Shown here: piece after piece, positions 24,001 to 36,128 of the stretch
Position numbering within the stretch: position 1 is the first letter of the stretch
How the letters are laid out: every line of letters starts with the position of its first letter
Assembly (NCBI RefSeq): GCF_041381155.1
Contig: NC_091142.1
Location: 10,039,340-10,103,339, forward strand
Direction: 5' to 3'
From: Argopecten irradians
Lineage: Eukaryota > Mollusca > Bivalvia > Pectinida > Pectinidae
Length of the DNA: 64,000 bases
Position numbers and translations under genes: made by a program
The notes under the pieces: model-generated
Told to the model about the DNA's origin: nothing
Databases searched by the model: none
Seen by the model: the letters and a program-made list of their open reading frames with translations, nothing else

Positions 24001-26420
24001 TCGACTATCTTTGTCTTTATCATACTTTTGTCAGTTTTCATTTTGTTATTTTCCTTGCACCACTAGTTAAATAACATAATATACAAACAAATTCATATTT
24101 TAAGAAAGGTGATATGGAGATGAAATAAAAACCAATGCTCAGAACGCTTACACCAGAATGGGACAAATAATCATAGTTAGTATTAGTTAGTATGATGAGT
24201 GCACAGTATATTCATGTATGATCTTAACCAAATGATGATTTTGAATATAGTGTTGTAGTTCTTGTTTGGGGGAAAATGATCAACGTCTCCGTTATGTTCC
24301 TCCATTTTTATTACGTTCTAATTATACATCAATACATCACTTCCGGTAAGAATCTCCGGATTTTGTTATAAACTAAAATTGAAAATGGACAATTCCGGAA
24401 TTAGCTTATCTCCCCTTAGACCATAAGCATGATCTTACCATATATCTCGTAGACCAGTTAATACATATATAACAATAGCGTATAATAGATAAGGTATAAA
24501 GGACAAACGTCACCGTAAAACGGTTAAATTTCGGAGTGGATTATTTTCGCCGTACTAGACTCTACACTGAAACCTCCGAAATCTATATTTTTTAAGAACA
24601 AAATTATAATGTCCAAGTAATTATAGGAATCTTCCAAACCGCGAAATTCAATCTTCGCGAATATGTTCCGTATAAAAAATCACACACGTTTTATCCCGAA
24701 GCTCGATATTTTCTTCGTCTGATATTATTTTAAATTTCTGATTTCAGAAACTTGTGGGGTGTTCGCAGTGCTCTGCACGCAAAACCGTCAACGTAACAAA
24801 CCTAAACGACAATAAAACAGGAAATGGAACCGTTCCAGTAACATTGGAACACGTTATTTTAATCGAGTGAGTCAATATCGGAACGGTCTCGCTAAGACGC
24901 TTTGAAGACGTTTTACGATAGCCTGACAGCTTGATATGAAAGCCGATAAGTATTAAAAGGGTTTCGTTTATTGCCGCCGTGGATCATTCTACACAGCATG
25001 TATTGTAACATTTGTATAAAGGTTCGCCACATCTGGTAGGGCATAAATTTAAAACCAACAAACATCAAATTTTAAAGTTTGGCTTTGTCACTCTTAAGGT
25101 GACAGAATCAGCAACGAAGGTTTTCATAGGATTGCTTTTGAGACTGGAATATGGAAACAAATATGATTTTACAGTAATTTCGATTATTTTAGCGTCTCTT
25201 TTGTATGTTATTATGTGTATCGTTAAACACTATCGTCTTAATCATCCTCGATATTAAAGAGGTTGACCTGAAGAATCTTAATCTGTATAAAACTTTTAAC
25301 ATGTAATATCAGTTATAGAAAATCTTTAATTATTTTTTGGGTGCTGGAGACCATGGAATATTTGTAAATAGACAGAAACTTGTTTTATGGAGTCCTGCAG
25401 TCAACAGGTTACCATGAATATAATATCAGTACTATAGCTGTTTGATTTCGCGAGATGAAAATTTCGAGATATTCTATATGGTACTGATTCGCATGAAGAA
25501 ATGTTCGCGAATTTCTAGCAATATTGAGCTTACAAAGTACTGACTTGAATTCTTTCTATTTTAATCGAGGGTATTTCAGCTCGTTAAACTTGACCGCGAA
25601 TACTATACACTATTATATTACTCAAGTCATTGTTTATCTTTGAAAAGCTAAACGATGACCGATAGTTGCCACTCTAAGACAAACTGTGAGCCCTTAAAGC
25701 ACAATGTTTTAAGAAAGTAAACTTCAAGATAGTCAAATGACAATAAACGATTTTTATCTTTTGTCCAGATGCACTCTAAACGTTTGAGAAGAATCACGTA
25801 GACTTACAATAAATTTAAAGATAGATATGTTGAATAAGCGGATTGGCATCCAAACGGCTGTTAACAAGACATAAAATCACTAAATCTCCTGTACACTCAG
25901 AAGCAATGTATTTTTAGTTTTATACACTCCGGGCATTGTATGCCATATAGCGATTTCATGTTCGGATCAAAAGAGATCGATACCTAAGTTATCGTCTATC
26001 TTTGTAATGATTGAGTTTTAGTTCAAAATTTGTTTATCACCGACTTATAACCATGACAACCGTAAATCTCATGAGGAAATATGCTTTGAAATATAGTTTA
26101 TAGTCATATATTAAATATATTCATAGGTAGTAATATTTCATATCACTAAAGAAATGATTAATGACTGAAAGTATAATCTGTGATGCATTGTAACATACAT
26201 GTAGTGATAATGTGATGTTTATCGTCCAACCGACTTAACTGATGTAAATCGAGGGATTCATCCAACCTTTATCTCCCGTGCAAATTCCAAAGTAAGCAAA
26301 ATTGTTTAAAAAAAGTATTAATATTCTGTCCTCTCTCTTCAGTTATTGATTTGAATATAGTGTAAAATAGGAAATGAAAGTGTAATTGTGAATGTAAGGC
26401 TAATAGAATTTACATTGGCA
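18050..26420. other. Gene desert
   Basis: No supported gene. Open frames are short, lack family resemblance and are spread over all frames. It holds one diverged copy of family G (about 21355-21960), the possible SINE piece, and a 31-codon frame at 20998-21093 discussed under findings. Confidence 0.6.
22975..23035 (-). repeat. Possible decayed tRNA-derived SINE piece
   Basis: On the - strand CCACCTCTGGGTCGCGAGTT, CGGGGATT looks like the second promoter box of a tRNA-derived SINE (GGTTCGANTCC-like). No convincing A box or tail was found, so this is weak. Confidence 0.3.
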
Positions 26421-26541
26421 TGTCAGGTGGACAGGGATATCTCAACCCAAGTGAAAGATTTTGGCTGGTCAACCCACAGGTTGCCGAGGGTTGATGATCA
26501 AAATCTTTCACGTGGGTTGAGATATCCCTGTCCACCTGACA
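26421..26541. repeat. Near-perfect 42-bp palindrome of family E
   Basis: The left arm 26421-26462 starts TGTCAGGTGGACAGGGATAT. The right arm 26500-26541 ends ATATCCCTGTCCACCTGACA. They flank a 37-bp loop and differ at about one position. The related sequence at 29340-29640 indicates a mobile family of about 280-300 bp that also contains ATGACGTCAC followed by GCGTGTGAGCTGTC (26629-26660). Confidence 0.85.
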
Positions 26542-27823
26542 GGCCCATGTTTGATTCTTTTTCTCCCATATTTTAACGAGAAAAGGTGAAGAAAGTAGCT
26601 GCGTAAAAATGGTGGCTGCATTTGTATGATGACGTCACTATCAAGCGCGTGTGAGCTGTCTTTTCCCTACCCTGGTAAAGAAAGAGTTATCTTTTCCCCA
26701 GCAACAGCGGGATAACCCTGTCAAATATGGACGATTCTCTTCATTCACTTAACTCACTGTATATGTATTCTGCATGTACTAAGTAATGCACTAGATATTG
26801 GAAACCTTGGCGCAATTATGAACTGCACCACTCTATGTCGACTGCGATGTATTGTTGTCAAACACACACTAATCTAGATACATTACCATCGGAGGACCAA
26901 CGTTTTCATACCTATGACTTGATTTAGGACAATGACCTAGAAAAGGGTCAAAGTGCATTGTCCGCGGTGTGTGCAATGGCCTGAAACCAACCATGACGGA
27001 CAACAACAGGCCGTCTAAACATCGTCCAGTCCTTAATCATTGTTTTCAATTAATCTTTTGTACTTTCGTAATTAATGTTAGATGTCATTTTTTACGGTAG
27101 ATTACTTTTTGGTTTTCATTTTTTATTTCTTTTAGATTTACCTTGCTAGACACTAGAAGACTTAAATCTGACAGACTGTCTTGGGAAATGTAGTAAAGAT
27201 ATCTCTTTTACATCTAGGTAAGTAGAAATTTTTCAAATAATAAGCTCAATAAGGTATGCTCATACATAAACATTTACTTGTGATATGATTTCTGCAATTG
27301 CTTGCGTATTACACGTACCGAGGTTTAGTATGCGGGAACAAAATAAGACTTGTTCTATGATTCTGTATATTAATTTTAAGATTACCCACACTGGCAGCAT
27401 GTTGTAATTTCCTATCGATATAAATATTGGAAATGTAAGCTCAGTGTGAACTGATAGTGACATGCAAGTGTATAATGATTATAAAGGTGATATCATTAAA
27501 AAATCAACGAAACAGGTTTATTAAATATATGTTAACAATTACATATTTATATATTCATAGGTCTTTTTTGATATTTCTCAGGATAATTTTTTAGATAAAG
27601 TTTAAAAAACCAACAAGGTCAACAACAATTTTATGGTAGAACTTAGCAATAAAGACAGGTCGATTAAATGAAAAACGAAATGTGAAAATACAGCTAAATA
27701 TAGGGAATTAACGTGAAAAACTTAACAATGTTATATGTTAGGCGAAAAAGTCTTCTGATGATTCCGTTTGTGGTATCTCATGGTCTAACACAAGTACCGA
27801 TCATAATATATATTAACAGTTAA

Positions 27824-28147
27824 AGATGCTCCACCGCCGACAGAACATGAATGATATTTATTATTCGAACAATAATTGGTGTTTAATCGTGTATATTGCG
27901 CCTAATTAACACAAAAAATAACATAGAATAATTTATTTCGCCTTTGGTGCATGCGCAATCAATTACATCATTTACCATAGTGCTACGGGTTTTTTTCGGG
28001 ATGGAATTAATTATTTTTCATATTTTAAACTTGAAGTAAAATTAGAAGCTCAAACTTTTCAATGATGGTAATGGTGTAAAGTAAGTAACTTCGTCTGCTC
28101 CTGTTTTTGAAAGTGAAAAAGTACCATTTGTCAGCGGTGGAGCATCT
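27824..28147 (+). mobile_element. TTAA MITE family A, full copy 2
   Basis: A 324-bp element with ends AGATGCTCCACCGCCGACAG and GTCAGCGGTGGAGCATCT, flanked by TTAA at 27820-27823 and 28148-28151. It is shorter than the other two copies because of small internal deletions near its right end. Confidence 0.92.
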
Positions 28148-29339
28148 TTAAAAATAACAGACATATCTAGGCATCTTCATTGTAAGTTTATCAATGGTCA
28201 CTTTTAATATTTGCATGATAAGTTACTTTATAATTTTTGAATGGCAAGCATTGGACTAGTTTCAGATGGTAATTATTGGAGAATAAACGTCAACTTGACA
28301 TATGTAATGCATTGATCCATTATTATTCATTATCGTCCCGGAGACGTAAACATTCATGAAATGTCGGAACGTGAAATGTTGTATGTTTCATATGTTATGT
28401 ATTTCAAGCTTTAACTATAACAGTTCATGCTATAGTCAATTAAATTATGTAGATTGCCCTTGAGCTCTTTAAATATACTTGTACAATGAATTTTTGCTAA
28501 AAAAATCCATTGGTATGCATTCTTGTTTGCATAACAATGTTAGTTCATAATTAACAAAAAACATTAAATATTGCTGCAATAAATATTGCCCAAATGATCA
28601 CGGAACTCATAAGTGAACGAACGCGGTTTAAGAAGTTGTCTACAATCCATCTGTTTGTTATATAAAATGAATATAAAGAAGACTGACTCAACATCATAAA
28701 CAGCTTATGAAAACAATAAACATTGTTACGACTACATATTCCATAGATGATTTATTTATAATCAAGGTCATATACAGTAGGATGTTGTTCCGGATAGAGT
28801 TGCAATCGTTTTCCGGTCACACTTTTAAAAATGACCTAGAACGTTCGCTCGTTATGTGTATTAGTTGTGTTAAATATTTGTACACATGCCTATTGAAATG
28901 TCTCTCTGTCAAAACGCATATAATATTTATCATATTTTATTATGCACGTGTACTATAATGGAAACAGAATATTTTCGTGGTCACCTAGTCTCATTGAATG
29001 CCCATTTTATGTATATCTATAGAAATTTGAAAGTCTGATTACTGTATAGTTTTAAAATAATTATCGCAATTGTTGTTAGAAAAGATTTTTTGTAATTCAG
29101 ATCACCATGACATTGGCTGTTGAATCCATTTCGATCCTAATGATTTAGCGGTGTTATAAAATATAATTTAATGTCTATTGGCATTTCTGAAAAGACCCCA
29201 AATAAATTAATCAGAATTATTTACGACAATCATATTTAACTAAATTACAATTTCATAGAGAATTTTCAAGGGAAACGATAGAAACTATTATGGAGATATA
29301 TTGACCAAGATTGATATAATCTTCTATGTATCGGTGTAA

Positions 29340-29640
29340 CGGGTTATAGGGATATCTCAACCCCAGTGAAAGATTTTGGCTTGTGTACACCACACATGCG
29401 GGTCGGGGTATATATATCCACCTGCTAAAAACATACTTAATTATATTTTCCTCCACACTTCAACAAAAATTGATGACATTCTGTTGATTTTGAAACATAA
29501 TCACAGAATCGTCGTCTTGGCAAAATTTGATGACGTCAGTTATAATGCGATAATGCACACCGTGGTTACACCGCACTTATAAATGACGTCACGTTATTGT
29601 CCAGTGCGCGTGAGCTGTCCTGGTGTTATATAGGACTGTG
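29340..29640. mobile_element. Family E element, diverged copy
   Basis: GGGATATCTCAACCCCAGTG and AAAGATTTTGGCT match the left arm at 26435-26466. AATGACGTCAC at 29583-29593 and GCGCGTGAGCTGTCCT near 29620 match the distal part. The inner right arm is decayed. Confidence 0.65.
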
Positions 29641-30458
29641 ATTTACAATTATAAATCCTTGTAAAATATGGGAAAAAACATTGAAATAATCATATATGAT
29701 ATATTATATGTTTTTTTCAGACATATAATGACGTTTTGTTTTAGACTTGAATAATGTATAATCTGACCACAACTTACAATGACCTAATTTGTTAGAATAA
29801 CGTGTTATTAACATCTAAGTCATTTAGGGAAGCCATTCCTATGAGTATCCAGTATAATATATGCATGATAGAGTGAGATTTAAGCAATACAATTGTGTTT
29901 AAAGGAAATTACCATTTTTCTGCTAAAATCTAGTTACCTCTCACTATTGGAGGACGAAAGAAATAGGTTAGGTGAGGCACATCTCATCAGCCATATATTT
30001 TGTCCGGAATCCTCATGTAGCTGAGAGGTACTATGTATCTATGGATGTGTACGGAAATTAAACGGTATGGTTGGGTTTTGAATGAATCTCCTCCTGCGTG
30101 AGGACACTAAATGTTTCAAGGTTTTGTTTTTCTTCATAATGACCTTAACTGCTAGTGAATGCAAATAGCAAACACCGGATTATTATACTCGTTATTTGCG
30201 ACGATTTTCAAAGTTTATTCCCTGAAACCGGTAAGGATAGACAGATAACAAGTATTTGTTTTCAAATAAGTAATTTATGAACCATGTATACTACGACACT
30301 CGATGATCTTGCATCGGTTTTCGTATGTTAGTTCCTTTGGCTAAAACGGCAAAATTTAATAAAAAGAGAGGGTAAAAAATGAAAGTCCTGAAAGTCTAAC
30401 ATATACATATTATCATGTTTTTTTAAGAAATACTACATATATATCAGTCAAATATTAT

Positions 30459-30553
30459 GCGCTATTGAGAAATTTTCTTATTTTCGAAAATTGATCAGTT
30501 AATTTGATATGCGCTATTGAGAACATTTTCGAAATTGATCATTAATTTGATAT
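30459..30553. repeat. Tandem duplication, about 47 bp x 2
   Basis: TGCGCTATTGAGAA, TTTTCGAAA, TTGATCA and TTAATTTGATAT occur in the same order twice. Confidence 0.85.
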
Positions 30554-31616
30554 AGTGTTGGATCTAAAAGGGAACCCTGGTGTACACCTCGGGATGGCAC
30601 CATTAAATCATCCCTAGCACAGGCCCCTGGGGCCTTTTGACCTTTTAAAAGCGTCTTACAGGTTCTCTGTCATAGTACTACAAAATGCATCTAGGTTTAG
30701 TTAAATTGGTTCGTGGGCAAAATGGTAGGTGTAACATGTCCTTTTCTAAAACAATGCTTGATGCTGGCTGATGTACAAGTTGACAGATTATGTTTATAAA
30801 ACCATTTCCTACATATTTCCTTTCGCTCGGGATTGACACTATATAACTTGACAGCCAAAAAGGGAATTTATGATACCTTTAACTCCCGTTGATGTAGTGA
30901 TATGTTTAACATATTTTGTAGTTATCTCGGTATTGAGTGTTGGTTTAGAATATCAGGTTTCTGATATATCAGAGTTTCTTCCCTTTGTTTTGGTCGGTCA
31001 GTGATGGAGTGAAATGAAAGGAGGTAACTCTAATATATATCAAAAAAATATCAGAACGCCGGTAGTCAATGGTTACGATACGTCTACTCGTTTTCAGTGG
31101 TAAGCGGATCGTAATTCTTGATTTGCGAAGACGGACTTTAACGTTCAGTCAGCAGTCGACCCCTTTCATCCGAGAAAAAGCTGACTCAACTAATATCCCA
31201 GACAAAGCGTGAGGAAACCCATGACATCGTTTCTTAATACCATTAAACATTAAAGATAAATGTTTGGAGGCTTTTCGTGCCATATCACGTAGAACAAACC
31301 TTCATCCTCTTAATTGTTTTTCTGTGTTAGCCTAGAATCCCCAATTGATTAGTTTACATTGGCCGTGGTGAAAGCTTGCATAAAACCTAATACCCTTAAC
31401 GTGGTCTCTGCAAGTAACGATCGCATCGGCTTATACAATTAGTCAGTCTGTTTATTCCATGTAATCCAGCGATTTATCATGTAAGCTCTTTCAATCTATA
31501 TATAAAGCGGACTTATAAAAGAATTTTGACCCAGAGCCATGTATAGTTCTGATGGATAAGCCCCGTATGTTGTTCGTTACTAGGTCAGTATTACAGCTGG
31601 GTGCGAAAATGTGTCT

Positions 31617-31685
31617 GTATGTAAATGAGATATAATCGGGGTCACAGAAACTCTTCGATATGCAAATAAGATATAATCGGGATCA
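31617..31685. repeat. Short tandem duplication, period about 42 bp
   Basis: ATGTAAATGAGATATAATCG at 31619 recurs as ATGCAAATAAGATATAATCG about 42 bases later, each followed by GGGTC or GGATC. Confidence 0.7.
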
Positions 31686-31918
31686 AGGGAGTGTTTATGG
31701 CAATACAACCTGACCAAACTGCCAAAATAAGTTTGTATGAAGTTGATGACAGGCTGATGGGAAATAACGCCTGTTACATTTCCCTAGTTGACAGTTCCGT
31801 TGATCAATAAATTTGAGATAAACAAATGATGATAAATGAACACAAAGGCGGAGGTATTATTGAAGGACTAACTTCGATATTTCTTTATGTTATGGGGATA
31901 TAATTGTACTCATGTTAA

Positions 31919-32275
31919 AGATGCTCCACCGCCGACAGAGCATAAATGATATTCATCATTTGAACAATAATTGGTGTTTAATTGTGAATATATATGTCTA
32001 ATTAACACAAAAAATAATATAAAATAATTTATTTCGCCTTTTGTGCATGCACAATCAGTACTTCATTCCATATAGGATATAGTGCCACGGATTTTATTCG
32101 GGATGCAATTAATTATTTTTCATATTTTCAACTTGAAGTAAAATTAGAAGCTCAAACTTTTCAATGGTGGTAATGGTGTAAAATAAGTAACTTTTTTTAA
32201 CTGAAGAAAAATACTAAATCGCTCGTTCCTGTTTTTGATAGTGAAAAAATACCATTTGTCAGCGGTGGAGCATCT
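31919..32275 (+). mobile_element. TTAA MITE family A, full copy 3
   Basis: A 357-bp element in the same orientation as copy 2, with TTAA at 31915-31918 and 32276-32279. The interior shares blocks with the other copies, such as AACAATAATTGGTGTTTAAT and GCATGCACAATCAGTAC. Confidence 0.92.
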
Positions 32276-32439
32276 TTAAGGATACAGGCACTCAGATTTT
32301 GTTTTGTTTTGTGTTTTTGTTTTGTGTTATATTTCCATACCATAAAACAATATATAATAAAGTCCATCCTTAATATTCTACGGAGCCCCTGACTCACATG
32401 CCTCACGCTTATTTGATTTCGTTTTAACGAGTTTTAACG

Positions 32440-32645
32440 AAATATCATATCGCTTTATTGAAAAAATATTTCTTGTTATTGAAATGATATTTCGTTTTAT
32501 CGAAGTAGTATTTCTTTAAATCGAAATAAAATTGTGATAACACGAATGATATTGAAATGATATTTCGTGTTATTGAAATTATATTGTGTTTTAGCGAAGT
32601 AGTATTTCTTTAAATCGAAATAACATTGTGATAACACGAATTGAA
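32440..32645. repeat. Tandem duplication, period about 94 bp
   Basis: CGAAGTAGTATTTCTTTAAA occurs at 32501 and 32595. Both are followed by TCGAAATAA and ATTGTGATAACACGAA. The region is also locally palindromic (ATTTCGTT...CGAAATAA). Confidence 0.85.
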
Positions 32646-32689
32646 ATGAGTGTTAGGCATGTCAAGCAAGGGCTTCGTATATTTCAATC

Positions 32690-32915
32690 CACTACAGATT
32701 TTTTTCAAAATTCCAAATCCATTGCGAAACTGACTGTTTATACGTTGTATTAACCTTTTAAAGATAACGGTCAGATATGCTCAACATCAAAGCCATACAG
32801 TGTACCGTCATTTTATGTTTGAAATGTAAATATCAAAGGACTAAATTTCCTGTCTCGTCTGTTGTCGCACACGAAGCCTTCAGATTTACTATGACATAAT
32901 TCAGGGTTTTATATC
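32690..32915. mobile_element. Family D element, partial
   Basis: The right-hand half is recognisable: CATCAAAGCCATACAGTGTA, then GCCTTCAGATTTACTATGAC and ATAATTCAGGG. The left terminus is not evident. Confidence 0.6.
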
Positions 32916-34754
32916 ACCTCACAGAGTGTAACAGCATAACTTATTTCCATCCGTATTATTAAAAAATATGGCGATAGGAAGCAGTCAGTTTTGAAACGTT
33001 AACATGAACCATTATTTGAAAGAAATTACTACATTCTCCATAAATGTAGGTTAAAGTAAATTTGCATTATTTAGTGTAAATATTAACCTCTACAACTTTT
33101 ATTTCGTTCTACTCCCGAGAGTGCTCTTGTATTGGTAGAAAAGTAAGATATTTGAATTAACTTAATATTCCTAAATCATATAAATACGCTATAGAATCGT
33201 TCGGTACGAAAGTTCGTTGCACAATTATATACCTATGGCTACCATATCATGTATTACATGTATCATAAATTCTAATTGCGTTCGTAAATAACGCCATCGG
33301 TATTTGTTTGTGTTTTTAGTATTTGTTTAAAGTTGGTGTTCCATTTTGTGTTGGTTGGCAGGGAAGGGCTACTTATTCCATTTGGATTTTACATGTAATC
33401 GTTCTTAATTATTCGTTCTCTATAGTTATTTATGGCCTGGTGAAGGGTCGTTATATTATAATACAACATACAATACATAACAGTTTCGTAATACCCTACA
33501 CTCAGACGTGTGTAATTCGTCGTATAATACAATAATATTGTACAACCTTGCCACAACCAAAGCAAACCAGTTTCATAGGCACGCATAATATGCTGTTTGG
33601 ACATTTCGGCCAGTCTGTGGTCATTCTATCTTCGACCAAAAACGTTTATGCATTTTTTATTGAATTTCTGATAGAAAGGCCATGCAGTACAAGTGTGAAA
33701 CACATTTCAATGTTAATGCAAAGAGTATTTTTTCTTCGCTGATCAATGACAACCCCCAAAAGCTCTGAAAATAATTCAGAACCTTCTAGCAACCTTCTAG
33801 ATTGTTTCTCAATATTATATCAATAGGGTTATACGGTATAACGGCCATTTTTGTCTGCAAATCATTTCACCCTAAAAATGTATCATTGTACAACCAAAAG
33901 GGTTTCTCAATGATCAACTGTCATTTTAGATAGGAAACGAAAAAGCAATGTTTTCAATAGATTATTTTTTCACTCAACAAACATTATGCCACCAAACATA
34001 CTACAGGTACTTTTATTGTCACATGATCGCCATTTTCTAAGTGCATGCGTATAGATGATGCAATTATTTACATTATGTGCCTCTTTTATTTTCTTTTTTT
34101 TTTGTACTCAGAATTGGCTCGTAATGTATTAAAATACAATTTATACATAGCATAGTCATATCATTTATAAATAATACTCGTTAAAAATAACGCTTTTGAA
34201 TATATATAAAAACAACTAAAATTAAGTAAATGAAATAAGTTGTTTAATGTTAAATGTAGTGAAATTAGTATTTATTAAATTGTGCTGTTAATGTCTTGTC
34301 TAATATTTATCTATTTATGTTATATTTCGTGCCTCTGGCACGGAGCCATTTCATCATCGTACTTTTTTTCTGTCGTATTATTTTTTTCATGCTTTTATTT
34401 TCATTTTGACATAAGATTGTATTCTCCTCAATTATACTCTTTCATTCTCTTTCTCACTTTACTGCAGCTAATAAAGTAGTTTTGTTATAGTGTTATATCT
34501 TCTCTCACCCTCTATCTCTCAGGACATATTCATTCATTCCCATTCACTCTTCCTCTGTTAGTCTTTCTGTGGGGTGCCAAGTTTTAAGTCATAATGTGAC
34601 TCTTAATAACCTTGATATTTAATTATATGTTGTATCTTAATTATTTGTTTAATTTGTTATCAATTCTCTCTAAATCAGTTGAAGATACTATTAGGTAAAT
34701 AAAATAAATAAATGTTGATATGGGAATGCCTGATATTAGTACTACATGCACATA
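32916..34754. other. Gene desert, AT-rich
   Basis: Nothing supportable is seen beyond T-rich runs around 34085-34110 and 34360-34400. Confidence 0.6.
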
Positions 34755-34990
34755 GCACTTCAAGACCGCGAGGTCAGTATTTCGCGGTTTTCCTTTAGGG
34801 GACATATTTGCGGAGGGTAAATTTCGCGGTTGACCAATACATGCAATTCGTGAATTTATGTCACGAATCTATTGTTCTTAGGTTGATATATTTTTAAATA
34901 TGTCGCTGGTGTTTAGAATTCGCAGATTGTAATGAAAATGCGAATATTGCGAAAATAAACGCGAAATGTCACCATTTTACAGAACTGTAA
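34755..34990. mobile_element. cgcgaa-rich inverted-repeat family F, copy 1
   Basis: ATTTCGCGGTTTTCCTTTAG, TAAATTTCGCGGTTGACC, TTTAGAATTCGCAGATTGTA and AAAATGCGAATATTGCG appear in the same order as in the copy at 46416-46658. Its left edge is approximate. Confidence 0.6.
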
Positions 34991-35839
34991 ACCAACTTTC
35001 TGTCGTGTGTTATTTACTTTTGCGAATTTTGCGATAGGGGAAATCGCGAAAGCTTATCTCCGCGAATAAGTACATACACCAAATACATTATATTGAAAGG
35101 AATTGCCATCTAAATTTTAAATGCGTGAATTTTAATCTCTGCGAACTTGTTTCGAAATGAATATCGGGAATTTCAGTATTCGCGAAAGGAAGTTGGTTTG
35201 CAGTATAACATACTTCCAACTACTCATCGCATGTTAATTGTCACTCCTTCACTCTTTCGACTAAAACAGAATAAATATTGTCTCCTGGTTGTCAATGCTA
35301 CATGTTACCTTTTCAGTGCAATTTCATCAATCAAAAATTTGCGTTTCCTAAAGGAAAAACCAGCTATATGCACCTGTCTTTCTAGAATATGCGATAAGAA
35401 TAATATATCGTTCACGTCACCAAAATGATGTGTGAATTTATAACAGTTATTATAATAGGACTGACTCTAGCAGACGTTAAACTTTAAGTACAGCTATTTA
35501 CAATATTGCATTGTTTAGCATAATATATGAAAAATTGTTATTTGTAACATTACATTATTTTGACATTAAGTGAAAAGTCTTGTAGATACATATCGCAACT
35601 TCCTGTTGTTGTATTATATCTCAAAATCCAATTATATATAAACAATTATTATTTTCTTGTTTTATTTAGTGTAACGTAACTTATGGGTTTAACTTCAAAT
35701 GTAATTTAACTTGAAATGATATAAATCTAAATTTGAAGTTGACTTCTGTGGCTGCAAAATTAAAAAGAAGTTAATTACTTGGCGTAATATATAGCTTCAA
35801 CCTCAATTTAGATTTATAACGTTTTAGCACAATAACTTC

Positions 35840-36128
35840 AAATTAAAGCTTGCTGTTGAAGAATATAATTATTAATTTTATGCAACTTGTCACAAAACCG
35901 AATTCATTACAATTTCATTGTGACTTGTTGTGCAATTTAAGCTTTAAATTTGAAATTAATTGTTGAAACATTATGAACTCAAATATTTCTTTAAGTTATA
36001 CCTTGTTGTTGAAGAATCTTCATTTAATGCAACTTTATTATTACAACCGTATTCATTACAACATTGTGGTTTGCTGTACAAATTTAACTTTAAAATAAAT
36101 ACTCGAGTCATTATGAACTCAAGTATGA
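35840..36128. repeat. Diverged tandem duplication, about 145 bp x 2
   Basis: TGTTGAAGAAT, ATGCAACTT, ATTCATTACAA, TTTAAnTTTAAA and ATTATGAACTCAA occur in order in 35850-35985 and again in 36005-36125. Confidence 0.7.
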
